Positions 47,071-58,150 of a stretch of 64,000 bases of DNA are shown here, in pieces. The notes below the pieces were generated by a model that did not search any database, was not told the origin of the DNA, and saw only the letters and a program-made list of their open reading frames with translations. Within the stretch, counting starts at the first letter, position 1. The number at the start of each line of letters is the position of its first letter. A program made the position numbers and the translations under genes. Origin of the DNA: Microplitis mediator (taxonomy: Eukaryota; Arthropoda; Insecta; Hymenoptera; Braconidae); contig NC_079977.1 in NCBI RefSeq assembly GCF_029852145.1, forward strand, positions 2,604,001 through 2,668,000, in the 5' to 3' direction.

Positions 47071-47983
47071 TTCTCGGCAAGACTACAGTTCAAATTTTGA
47101 GACATACAACAGTAATTATCATTTTTTTGTTCATTCATTTAAAGAGATTGTTAATTATGATAAAGTCTCCACAAACAAAATATTAATATGCGATTATGAG
47201 GATTAGGACGGAACAGAAACTGTAAGTCATAGATTGTAGATATCAGTGGCACGGGGCAAAGTGTCAATTGTGGGTGGGACAATTGATCCAGCACAAATCT
47301 ATTTCAATGACAAGTCATTAGTCCACATGTCATTTTCATGCTGAATATCTATTCTCGCATGTGTACACACATATATATATATACATATATATAGTGGTCT
47401 ATAGAATCATGTTTGATCAATAATTGTCATATTTCATACTTTTATGGACAAAAAGAATTTCGAATTTAAAATCTACATTGATATCGATCTACTCAGATCT
47501 CTTCATATTTATGTGCATCGTAAATCTAAGACTACAGAGAAAAAAATATTTTACAAAATTTCGTTGAAATTCAAAATTTTGAATTTTAAGAATCAAAAAT
47601 TTTTTTCTTAGCTTTGATCTACGGGTAAATAGATAAGAAAATTAAATGGACGCTGATAAAAATCTTTTTTACCCTAATCCCGAAAAAAGGATATTTTTTT
47701 TATTGCTCATAAATGCGTTAATAAGACACGAAAGTATATAATAATAAAGTTTTCTTTTAATTAAATTACATGTGTTACATGTAAAAATGATGACATACTA
47801 AACATCAGTACTCTGAAAGTGAGTAAATAAGTTTAACACTACAGGATATGAGGACAAAGTGAGGATTTCCGGTCACGTATTAACTTTATACTAGATGTTT
47901 TACCACTACAGATTCTTTAAATTTATTTCCTCAAATTCCGAATTCTACCCTATGTATATCACCCGCTGCCGACATCACTACTT
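47071..47983. other. Gene-free stretch
   Basis: No gene or bounded element seen; TA microsatellite at about 47370-47392. Confidence 0.4.
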
Positions 47984-48599
<616 letters not shown>

Positions 48600-48830
48600 A
48601 AAACGGTTGACCCGTGGGCCCAAAAAGTATCAGAAGTCGAATTGGATTTCAAATACAAAAAAAAAAATTTTATTGTTTCAAAAATTAATGATACGACAGA
48701 GTTGCCAATTTATGGAGAAATCCAAAGAATATTTACCCACAATTACATGCTAATGTTACTGTATAAAATATGGGAAAGAGATTTTTATGATTCGCAGTCT
48801 CTTTGCAAACTAAATCAGCGACAAAAATAA
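48600..48830 (+). pseudogene. ORF remnant, possibly transposon-derived C-terminal domain
   Basis: The frame, ending at the TAA at 48828-48830, has non-repetitive composition: an internal LPIYGEIQRIF, then a hydrophobic and aromatic stretch with YKIWERDFYD. The pattern recalls C-terminal domains of transposon-derived proteins in insects (Gly-x-Ile..hydrophobic..Phe), but this is only a loose resemblance. There is no ATG start: the frame opens upstream at TTG. A 28-bp block (AGAAGTCGAATTGGATTTC) is directly repeated at 48470 and 48634, suggesting a small duplication. Treat as a decayed fragment or chance ORF. Confidence 0.25.
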
Positions 48831-49065
48831 AATAAAATTATCAATGATTAATTTATCATCTTAAAATCAGTCATTACCTCATGAAAAACATCAGAGTTAT
48901 AATAAAAATAATTATAATATTTTTTCTAAACATTTAATTGGACTAGTGATCAAAAATTTCAGCTTTTGTTCAGTTTAATAAAAGTGACATTTCTTATTTT
49001 ACAGGAAATAAAATTGTTATTATCTCAATTAACGATAAGTTCGAAATTTTAACGAAATATTATTA

Positions 49066-49273
49066 ATGATCCTGAAGTTAGCAAACAGTTAAAAATTTTC
49101 GAATTTTTGTTTCAACGACTTAATTTGAAAAAAAAATAAAAATAAAAATATGCACATGTAGAAAATTTAATAAACTATAGGTGCAATTTTTTCAAATATT
49201 TTTTTTTAAATAATTTATTGTTTAAAAAAAAATCAAAAAAAAATTATTGGACGTCGACTAACTTCAGTATCAT
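49066..49273 (-). mobile_element. ATGATACTGAAG MITE in reverse orientation, TSD split by a later insertion
   Basis: Ends ATGATCCTGAAGTTAGC and TCGACTAACTTCAGTATCAT. The 9 bp to the left are ATATTATTA. To the right the sequence is cut by the GGGGAGGG element at 49277; removing that element and one TA restores ATATTATTA, an exact 9-bp TSD. Confidence 0.85.
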
Positions 49274-49276
49274 ATA

Positions 49277-50024
49277 GGGGAGGGTGGGGCAGAGCGGCCC
49301 CCCTGAAATTTTGACCAAAAAAAAAAATTTTTTTTTTCGACCAATTACTATAAATCCGATATGTTTGCGCATTTTTACCCCTACGCATGACATTTAGGGC
49401 AAAATGGACAAGCCCAAAATTTTGAAAAAGTGATTTTTTCATATTTTTACCGTCAAATTAAAAAAAAATTATTATAATTCCACATTTCTAACCCTACGCA
49501 TAACACCTAGGACAAAATGGACTAGCCGAAACTTCCGAAAAAATTAATTTTTCATATTTTTCGGCCGTTTCTTTATGTAAGAGGCAAATTTGGTCACTAA
49601 AAATTTATAAAAATTAAATTTTATTTTTTAGTTGATAAATTTTGGAAATTAAGTAAAATTATAGAATTGATTTTTTTTTTTTATTAAATAACAATTAGTA
49701 ATTAAGGTAATCGAGAGTGAATGATTTTTTACACTTTAAAAAATTTTTTTCGAGTAATATAAAACCAAAAATAGTTGTCAAGAGAAAGAAATACATTTTT
49801 AATGATGAAAACAATTTGAAAAAAAAAAAACGAAAAAAAAAAATTTTTTTTATCACTTTTTGAAGGGGGGCCGCTCTGCCCCACAAAAAAAAAATTTTTT
49901 TTTAGAATTTTGGCAAAATGTCCATAAATTTGTTCGAAATAGGACAAAAGTAAAGTGATCATATGGTTGAAAGCCACACAAAATAATGATTGGCTTAGGG
50001 GGGCCGCTCTGCCCCACCCTCCCC
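49277..50024 (-). mobile_element. GGGGAGGGTGGGGCAGAG MITE, copy 2 (inverted)
   Basis: Flanked by TA (49275-49276 and 50025-50026), with termini GGGGAGGGTGGGGCAGAG and CTCTGCCCCACCCTCCCC. Reading its minus strand gives CCTAAGCCAAT, TTTCAACCATA and ATCACTTTACTTTTGTCC in the same order as copy 1 at 11522. It inserted inside the target duplication of the older MITE at 49066-49273. Confidence 0.9.
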
Positions 50025-50048
50025 TATTATTATTACTATTTTTCTGTC

Positions 50049-50254
50049 ATGATACTGAAGTTAGCCGACGTCTAATTATTTTTTGGACTTTTTTTTAGAC
50101 GGTAAATTATAAAAAAAAAAATATTTAAAAAAATTCCACTTGTAGTCTTTGAAATTTTCTACATGTCCATATTTTTAATTTTTTTTTTCTTCAAATTTAA
50201 TTGTTAAAAAAAAAAGCCTAAAAATTTTCAATTGTCTGCTAACTTCAGGATCAT
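50049..50254 (+). mobile_element. ATGATACTGAAG MITE with 9-bp TSD
   Basis: From ATGATACTGAAGTTAGCCGA to CTAACTTCAGGATCAT, flanked by TTTTCTGTC and TTTTCTGCC (50040-50048, 50255-50263; 8 of 9 match). Opposite orientation to its relative at 49066-49273 less than 1 kb away. Confidence 0.85.
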
Positions 50255-50263
50255 TTTTCTGCC

Positions 50264-51417
50264 TTGTAGATCTTAAAACTCTCCCACCCCCACCCTACAC
50301 AATCGGAGTTAATTAACTCTTATTATTATCGGAGTTAATTAACTCTTAACCCTACCGGTGTGTTCATTTTAATACCGCTCATTTTTACAGTGTATGTATT
50401 TTTATATATGTACTGTAGTAATTATAGATCAATCATAATATAAAATCACTATCGTAAAACAAATAGACAAATTTTTTGATGTCAATTAAACTTTGAAGGC
50501 GAGTAATTTATCAACGAACTTTATAACTCGAGAAGTAAATTTTAGCTTCATCATCTTATATACTTCTACTTAAAGGTATTCCTTGTAAAAAAAAAAAAAA
50601 AAATAGGTACTTCTATCCGCTAATTACTTTAAGAGAAGCCTTCTTTATTATTCATATTATTCATATAATTTTCAATTTAAAACAGCTTTTAGTTTATTTT
50701 ATTGAAAATAAAATAATGAGTGTTTCAATTCACGTCGACAGAATTTTAATTACCAATGGTGTCTATTCAAAAATGGTGTCTTATTTTTATTATCCCCCGT
50801 ATTACTGCTGCTCCAATTCGTATATTCTATCATTTATTTTTTACGATACTTAAAATTTGAAATTTATTAGTCGCATATATTAAGTCGTAATTTTTTACAC
50901 AACCGAGTCATAATTTTGGGATAATAGAGCGATAGATTTTACATCTGACTCTGTTTTAAAAAATAACGACCGAAATTTACAACAGTATGAACATCCGGAA
51001 TAAATATTAACTCACTATCCAACTGAATTTCGATCATGTATATTTATTTTCCATTACATTATTAATTGTTTACATTTAAAACAAAGCAAATATATACGAC
51101 CAAACTACCGATAAATAAAATACTGTTCAGAATAATCCGCTAATAAAAATTCTGTTTACTCATACCGCGGGTTTTTGTCCAACAGAACCCGAAGTAAAAA
51201 TTCGCTCTATTTTTTTCACAGTATTAAAAATTATCAGGCCTTGAAATCACAAACAACACAGCGAAGTGTGGGGCAAAATGAGACACCATTTTTTAACGAA
51301 AAAATTTTCGTAAATTTTTAACGGTCTGAAAAAACGAGCTGAGTTCGTTGACTTAAATATCGACCATTTAGAAATTTGGCCAAAAATAAATTTTCCTGTT
51401 TATTATCTAAGAATTTT
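50264..51417. other. Gene-free stretch
   Basis: No gene seen. GGAGTTAATTAACTC palindromes occur twice near 50300-50345. At about 51265 GTGTGGGGCAAAATGAG looks like the start of another GGGGCAAAATG element; CTTACCCCCTACT at about 52590 could be its far end, with the CCCGCATGAAAATA copies nested inside. Confidence 0.4.
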
Positions 51418-51549
51418 CCCGCATGAAAATATCATATATGGGAAACATATATTAAAAAATATGTTACAGATGTAAATATATATGTGACAATACATGAAAT
51501 CTTATATAGAACTATATATAAATTTCGGCTGATTTAATTATATTTCCAT
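51418..51549 (+). mobile_element. CCCGCATGAAAATA element, left-end fragment
   Basis: About 130 bp match the left end of the 23407 and 51777 copies (CCCGCATGAAAATATCATAT through GAACTATATATA), then stop abruptly at ATTTCCATTG. It is a truncated copy 230 bp upstream of a full one. Confidence 0.78.
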
Positions 51550-51776
51550 TGAACGTTCTTTAGAACACGCGGCCGCGAAAAAAGCCGCGTACTCATGGGA
51601 AAATTTCAAGAAAATGGATTTTTTTTACACCGATGTCTATTACCTTAGATAATTTTCTGGGACTAGTGTCATATGTTGGTCATATATTTTTTGACTATAT
51701 ATAGGAGGGGGGAAATTATTTTGCATTTTTTTTGTTTTCTAAAATCGAAAATTTCAGTGGAAAAATTTTGATGACT

Positions 51777-52492
51777 CCCGCATGAAAATATCATGTATGG
51801 TAAATATATATTAAAAAATATATGTTACAGATATAAATATATATGTGACAATACATGAAATCTTATATAGAACTATATATAGATTTTTGCCGATTTTATT
51901 ATATTTCTATATATGTTTTCTCTTATATGATTTCATATATTTCCGTATAACTTCAATATATTATTTATATATTTGAAAACTTGAAATTTTAATATATTCA
52001 AAAATAAATGTTATTTATATATGGAAACAAATAAAAATACATATATAATTCATCATTATATGGCACGATATACGTACCATGTAGTTAACTTTATAAATTT
52101 TTGTATATTTTTCGATATATAGAACCATATAAGTCTCCTCATATATGTAAGAATAAATAAAATCTATTCTTTTCTGTCTTCTTCTCTCTGTTATAAGATT
52201 CAAACATTGTGTTCAAAATATATATATATATATGTGTGCTAGCTTACAAATTTAGATATATAATTATCAATATATGTAATACATATATGTGCTAACTTAT
52301 AAGTTTACATATATGATTATAAATATATATAATACATGTATTAACTTATAAACTTACATATATAATTAATTATATTAAAACTTACTATATTATATATAAG
52401 AAAATATATATCGTTTTTGGCCACTTATATGGTCCCATATTGATTATATATTTTTCCATATATATTTATCATATATGGTATTTTTATGCGGG
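51777..52492 (+). mobile_element. CCCGCATGAAAATA element, copy 2
   Basis: Full-length relative of 23407-24102, with termini CCCGCATGAAAATATCATGT and TATCATATATGGTATTTTTATGCGGG-type right end. It retains an inner CATATATGG repeat at the right end that copy 1 lacks. Differences are few, mostly single substitutions and TA-run length. Confidence 0.87.
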
Positions 52493-54441
52493 TTGTTACA
52501 AATCAGCGAAAAGCTGGGGTAAAATGAATCTTAGAAAAAATTTTTCGGTCGAAATTCAAAAATGGTCGCAATGGTAGTCGGCCAACTTACCCCCTACTTT
52601 TTCTAGAGTAATTACAAAGAGCATTAGAACATTTTAAAATTGGATTCACTCCTAGTCCGTCATGACGCGAAACTTTATTTAACTGGATGTCGCTTTCAAG
52701 TAAAGTTTAAATCCTAAAAATCTCCCGCCGAAGGGTCAGAGACAAACTTTTACATTAAAACCAATTAATGAATTAAATATATTTTCCTTTGTTCTATATA
52801 TCGAGAAGTGAAGTTTCTATGGTGTGACTAAATTCCCATTGTTAACTCGAGTCTTACCACAATAAATACCATCAGGAAACGAGGGATGAAAAAAGGAGTT
52901 GCGCGGTAGGAGTTTCCGTTATCTATGGGATCGAGTATGCCAGCTAGAGGGGGTTGATATTGTTTGAGAAAAGGTAGAAGGTAGTAGTTGAGAGGTGGTA
53001 GTGATAGTGGTGGCAGTGGTACTAGTGGTAGGTCCATAGTATTTAACGGTAAGCTTTTCAGTGACTGCTCTGGCACAGAGCTGCGCGTTTCCTCTCAATA
53101 AAAATCTCAACATCCCTAATTATTAATTACAAATAATAAATAATTTTTTGTTGATCAATTAAAAAATTTTTTCGCGTGATAACAAACTGTCCAATAAAAT
53201 TCATAAATATTCAAGTACTCGCATACGTCACACGAGTAATTTATTTTAAAATATTTAAATAATTTCATTAAATTCCACAGAAATGTTATTTTTTAATTGA
53301 ATGCGACGCTCGAATAAATTTATGTGAATAATTAAAATATATTTAGGTAGAGGTAATATTTATATTTTATTAAATATTTTTTTGCTGCTGTGAATTTGCG
53401 CGAGACAAAAGTTTTTGCACCCACCCACGTGAATTTTATTTGTTTTTTTTTCCTCACTTTCGTTGTTATTCGCAATCATACGTGAGCTCGCGATGAAATA
53501 GTTTTCATAATACGTAATATAAATAAATATATATGACAAGTAAATCATAGCCATATGTGGATTTGCATATAATAAAATATACTCGGTATTGTATACCTTT
53601 AAATTTATATGAATTATTCATATTTTTGATATTAGACTTCTGTGGCCTTGATTATGATATTAAGTCAGAGATTAGAAAATAAATTGACATGCGATATTGG
53701 CTTTGAATTTTTAATTTATGGCAATTAGTTATCAAGGCGACCGGGGTACGACAAAATTTTAGAGGCAGGTCGGGACACCTGAAAATTTTTTTTTAATAAG
53801 AAATTAAATATAAACAGTAATTAAAGTCAGTAAAAAAAATTTATGAAAAAAAATAATTTTGGTATCGCGCCCGCGAAAAAAAATTTTTTTTTGAATGAAA
53901 AAATTGATGAGTCATTCGAGATCTTTCGATTGCAAATGAAAAAAAATACTCGCAGTAAAAAAAAACCAGAAAATTTTTTTTTGTTTCCTATTGCGAGCGG
54001 AAAAATTTTTTTTTATCAAAAAAATTAATGAATACGATATCTATCGAACGGACGTGAAATAAAAGTATGGAGGGTAATTAGGACAGGAAAAAAAATTTTT
54101 TACGTACCTCGAATTCCGGAATTTTTTTAAAAATGATAACAAGTTTGTTTGAAATAAATAAAGCCAATAGGATTTGCAGAAGAGCTTAAAAAGTTAATAA
54201 TTCACTCGTTTGAATATTCTGGACAGTCGTATTTATCATAAATTTTTGATTTAAATAAAAAGATTATTTTAAATTATTAATTAATATTCAAATTAATAAA
54301 TGGACTTAAAAATTTATTATGCAATGAGATTAAGGCGCATCTAATAAATTCATTGTTTGATAAGGATTAATTTTGAATTTCAATAATATAATAAATATAT
54401 ATACAAAATTAATGAAGCAAAATTAGAATTCATAGTATGAA
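52493..54441. other. Gene-free stretch
   Basis: No gene recognised. 52900-53060 is somewhat GC-richer with GGTAGTGATAGTGGTGG repeats; the overlapping minus-strand ORFs (52828-53113) are Pro/Leu/Thr-rich by repeat. 53735-54020 is rich in A and T runs. Confidence 0.4.
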
Positions 54442-55003
54442 CCCGTGTAAAAAAAATTCGTTCCAAAAAGATTCCAAAAAAGTTCCGCATGTGGAACTTC
54501 TAAAAATGAGACAGATTAGAACTTCGAATGGAACTTTTTTTCGAACATTACTAATTTCGATGGTAAAAAAAAAAGTTTTTATGAGCAAATTTAGAGTAAA
54601 ACAAGGACGATCTTGGAGCTTTTTTGGAATTTTTTATGGACGTTTTTTTTTGTTCTTCAAAAAATTAAAAAGTAGTGATTTTTGAACTATTTTGGCATGT
54701 TTCTGGAACGTCTTTAGTCTACAAAAGATGCAAATGTAGTGATTTTGGAATGTTTTGAACTGCCTGTTTTAGTCCATAAAAAAGTCAAAAGTGGTGATTC
54801 TGGAACTTTTTCAGAATGTCTGTATAAAATTCCAAAAACGTCCTTTTTTGTCTCTAAATTCGCTGATAAAAACTTTTTTTTACCATCTAAATTAGTAACG
54901 TTCCAAAAAAATTCCATTCGAAGTTCTAATCTGTCTCATGTTTAGAAGTTACACATGCGGAACTTTTTTGGAATCTTTTTGGAACGAATTTTTTTTACAC
55001 GGG
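54442..55003. mobile_element. Large foldback element with CCCGTGTAAAAAAA termini
   Basis: Almost the entire 562 bp is an inverted repeat. The outermost 50 bp match nearly perfectly (CCCGTGTAAAAAAAATTCGT, TCCAAAAAGATTCC, AAAAGTTCCGCATGTG). Pairing continues through GACAGATTAGAACTTCG, TACTAATTTCGATGG / CCATCTAAATTAGTA and AAGTTTTTATGAGC / GCTGATAAAAACTT, so each arm is about 180-250 bp. The opposing ORFs at 54437-54945 are reflections of this symmetry. Confidence 0.9.
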
Positions 55004-56046
55004 AAATATTATTAACATTGCTAATATTTATACTTAAATTCAAAACCGCGAGAACTAATTACTAAAATACCACAAATTACTGACAACATTTTGTTCAGAC
55101 TCAGATTCATCTTTATTAACATAAATCTCATTAGTTATTTTTTATTTTTATTTCCGTAAGAACTTTAATCCACTAAAGAATTTAAAAAAAGTAAATTTAT
55201 CTTAATTAAAATGAATTTAAATTATAAAAAAATTAACTCGCGGATCAAGACGAGAAATAGATGAAATTCTGTTAAATTTTTTTTTGTTTTTTTTAATTAA
55301 AAAAAAAAGACATTTGCCAATGACTCAGTAGATTTTAGTTTCCATCGAAACCTCATTAGAACTTTATAACTCTGGTGTACCTCAGAGAACGATGTTGTGA
55401 AAACTATCCATGCAATTATCGAAAACGCATATTAATTAATAATTACGAATATTGTCAAACTTTGGTCATAAATATTGCGATAGTGTAAAGTTTGCTATGA
55501 ATACAAAATATTATTTTGTTTACAGTTAATTAATAAATTAATTATTTTTATAAAAAAATTTTTTTTCCCGCTTTACTCCATAACAATTATAAATTACGGT
55601 ATAGATATTCATTAATCTGGAAATATTAATACGGCTGAATGATCAAATGAATTTTATCTATAACAACCACATAAATTTTTTTTTTTTGGCTATTTGAACT
55701 CCAGTACAGACTGCGATGATAAAAAACCTCACATTCACATATTTTTTATTTTATTTATTATTATATTAATTCAACGAAAATTGATCGATGTGTCGGGCAT
55801 TCATGTGGAGAATTTTTTTTATTGACGTGTACTTTATTTAATATGAAAAAAAATTATTGATGAAGAAGATGTTATTTTTTAAATTCGTATATTTATTTAA
55901 TTAAACTAATCAGTGAAAAAATAAACGATATGGGAGACGGCACGATGGAATATTTAAGCGAGTAATTAATTTTCGCAGTTTTTGAATCAATTTTTTTTGT
56001 TTATTTGGATTTCACATAAGTCCGCTGTCATTTTTCAAAAATTTTA
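55004..56046. other. Gene-free stretch
   Basis: No gene or bounded element seen. Confidence 0.4.
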
Positions 56047-56869
56047 GGGTAAGATGGGGCACAAATTTTTGATGAATTAATTTCTGTACAAACTTTTATT
56101 ATTTTTATACTTTACAAATTTCTAAAATGTTATCAATATTTTTTGTAAAAAATTCTTTTATTTCGAGCAAAATGAAAAAAATTTTTTTACGTAACCCATT
56201 TTACCCCAAATATTTGATTTTGATCGATGATTTCTAATAAATTCACATCAGTAAAGAACTTTTTTAAATAAATTGTCAAAAAAGGTTTCACTTTACCCCA
56301 GTTACATTTTTTGTTGCCAAAGTCCCAATAAAATCAATGTCTCAAAAAAATTTCAAGGTGTCCCATTTTACCCCAGATACTTGAATTTGCTCCAAAATTT
56401 TTAATAAATTCACATCAATTAAGAATTTATTTTTTTCAAATTTTCTAAAAAGGTCTCATTTTACCCCAGTTACATTTTTTTGTTGCAAAAGTCCTAATAA
56501 ATTCAATGTCTCAAAAAAAATTTTAAGATGTTCCCTTTTACCCCAGATATCGAATTTTACTCCAAAATTTCTAGTAAATTCTCATCAATAAAGAATTTTT
56601 TTTTACAAATTTTCTAAAAGGGTCTCATTTTACCCCAGTTACATTTTTTTGTTGCAAAAGTCCCAATAAATTCAACATTTCAAAAAAAATTTTTGCAGTG
56701 TCTCATCTTACCCCAGGTATTGAATTTTACTCCAAAATTTCTAATAAATTCACATCAACTAAAAATTTTTGATAATGACCCGTTTCACCTGAGATACATT
56801 TTTTTATTCCAAATGTCAAATTCAAAATATCAAAAAAAATTTTAGAAAATTTTCAGGTGACCCCTCCCC
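56047..56869 (+). repeat. GGGG-type element containing a 170-bp tandem repeat
   Basis: Bounded by TA|GGGTAAGATGGGGCAC at the left and GTGACCCCTCCCC|TA at the right, so probably a member of the GGGGAGGG group. Most of the interior is about 3.5 tandem units of 168-170 bp with TTTTACCCCAGTTACATTTT, GTTGCAAAAGTCC and AATAAATTCACATCA; unit anchors lie near 56244, 56412, 56582 and 56752. Confidence 0.75.
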
Positions 56870-56871
56870 TA

Positions 56872-57440
56872 TTTGACCCTCTCTCCCTCCAAAAATTTTC
56901 ATTTCTTCCAATCGACTGAATTACAAATAAAAAAAAAAAGTAAATCCCACCTAAAAATGACTTCATATATTTATATATTTACGTTGATAAAAAATATATT
57001 AAAAAATTCTTAACATTACTTCAAACAATAAAACATTCTCCGAAAGTTTCCAAGGTCTAAAATCTATCCAAGTATTTCATCAAAGCGGTGGACAAAAAAA
57101 ATGATAAGTAATCTTCGGGAATCGTGAATCCGTACGGAAAAACTCATTTTGTATACGAGCATTTGAATATTTTCGAAACAATACATCATTGAACTTAATT
57201 AACTCAACTTATCCTCGTTAAAAAGTTCAAACAATGTCAGTTTAAAAACTTTTATCATTAATTGTCTTATTATTTATTTACTTTTTTTCTATCAGATAAT
57301 TAAAAAAAAAGTTTAATTACTTCGCTGATCATATAAAAATATAAATGAAGACAATTAATTACTATCGTAATTCAATAATTAATTTTGTTAAATTAATAAT
57401 AATAATTAAAGCTTCCGAATAAACAAAATAGTGTTGAATA
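56872..57440 (+). other. Region just upstream of exon B
   Basis: A/T-rich, no repeat element recognised. It should hold the promoter or a 5' splice acceptor for exon B (an AAAATAG lies at 57426-57431), but I see no TATA box or pyrimidine tract I would defend. Confidence 0.35.
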
Positions 57441-57458
57441 ATGACTGTGACGTCATGA
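57441..57458 (+). promoter_or_regulatory. Five-codon upstream ORF overlapping the exon B start codon; CRE-like palindrome
   Basis: ATG at 57441 opens a frame of five codons (Met-Thr-Val-Thr-Ser) whose stop TGA at 57456-57458 overlaps the main ATG at 57455 as ATGA. The same bases contain TGACGTCA (57448-57455), the full cAMP-response-element palindrome. Either could matter for regulation if transcribed or bound; both could also be chance. Confidence 0.45.
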
Positions 57459-58097
57459 AGAATTTTTTCCTGGTGCTGTTACTTGGCTACATTTGCCTCC
57501 TAAACAATTATAAAGTTATCAGTTATAAAGTAAATAATTATAATAATAAGTCACTTAATTGGATAACAAAAATTAAAAGACACCATAATAATAATAATGA
57601 AACTTTTGTGAACATGGACATGGATGACACGGTAGAAAATATATATGAGAATTTCTTTCCTCTGATGATGTCATCGGATCGCTCTAATGAAAAAATAGAC
57701 TACGAGGATGAAAAATCACGAGATTCAATTCGACGTCATTACTTGGAAAATCCTCTAACTCATCATGTTATCAGACACAGCGATCGTCTATTTCGTTCGA
57801 TAGAATTTAATCCTCGGGCTTTCTCGGCACAGATCAGTTGGCCTGTTAAGAAAGAAGCGGTTGTCGAGGGTGATCTTGTACTGGGTGGGCTTATGATGGT
57901 TCACGAAAGAGAAGATTTTGTTACGTGTGGTCCAGTGATGCCTCAGGGTGGTGTCCAAGCACTTGAGGCAATGCTTTACACCCTTGACTGGCTCAATACT
58001 AATAAAATTGTACCCGGTGTTAAAATTGGCGCCCATATACTCGATGACTGTGATAAGGACACCTATGGTTTGGAGATGGCAGTAGATTTTATCAAAG
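57455..58097 (+). CDS. mtt: Class C GPCR (mGluR family, mangetout/mXR-like), alternative or paralogous first coding exon B
   Basis: First coding exon with a second version of the receptor N-terminus. I take ATG 57455, not the upstream GTG at 57431, because it gives a textbook signal peptide (MKNFFLVLLLGYICLL). A short linker follows (about 100 residues, Asn-rich then acidic, with basic IKRHH and RRH motifs). Residues 128-215 are the start of the ligand-binding domain, including EGDLVLGGL, Cys158 and Cys199 (conserved disulfide pair), and Ala169 where glutamate-binding mGluRs have Arg. By eye 75 of 88 residues match exon A, while many third codon positions differ, so both have been under protein-level constraint. 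The exon ends AAAG|GTCAGC at 58097, phase 1, at the same codon as exon A; read-through meets TAA at 58130-58132. The remainder of the receptor must lie beyond 64 kb or is not recognised. Could be an alternative first exon shared with A or the 5' end of a second gene. Confidence 0.85.
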
Positions 58098-58150
58098 GTC
58101 AGCACTGTTGTATAGATAATATTCCATTTTAATATATATTATTATTATTA

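Noticed and set aside
46872..47206. Two overlapping ORFs of about 100 residues with counterparts on the other strand near 31643-32015
   Set aside because: Both sets lie in the two inverted copies of one dispersed repeat; reading frames are not preserved between copies and no domain is visible.
54437..54945. Paired ORFs on opposite strands with similar proteins
   Set aside because: They reflect the palindromic structure of the foldback element rather than two genes.
57431..57454. Upstream GTG as the start of exon B
   Set aside because: GTG is not a usual eukaryotic start, and the ATG at 57455 directly begins a good signal peptide.
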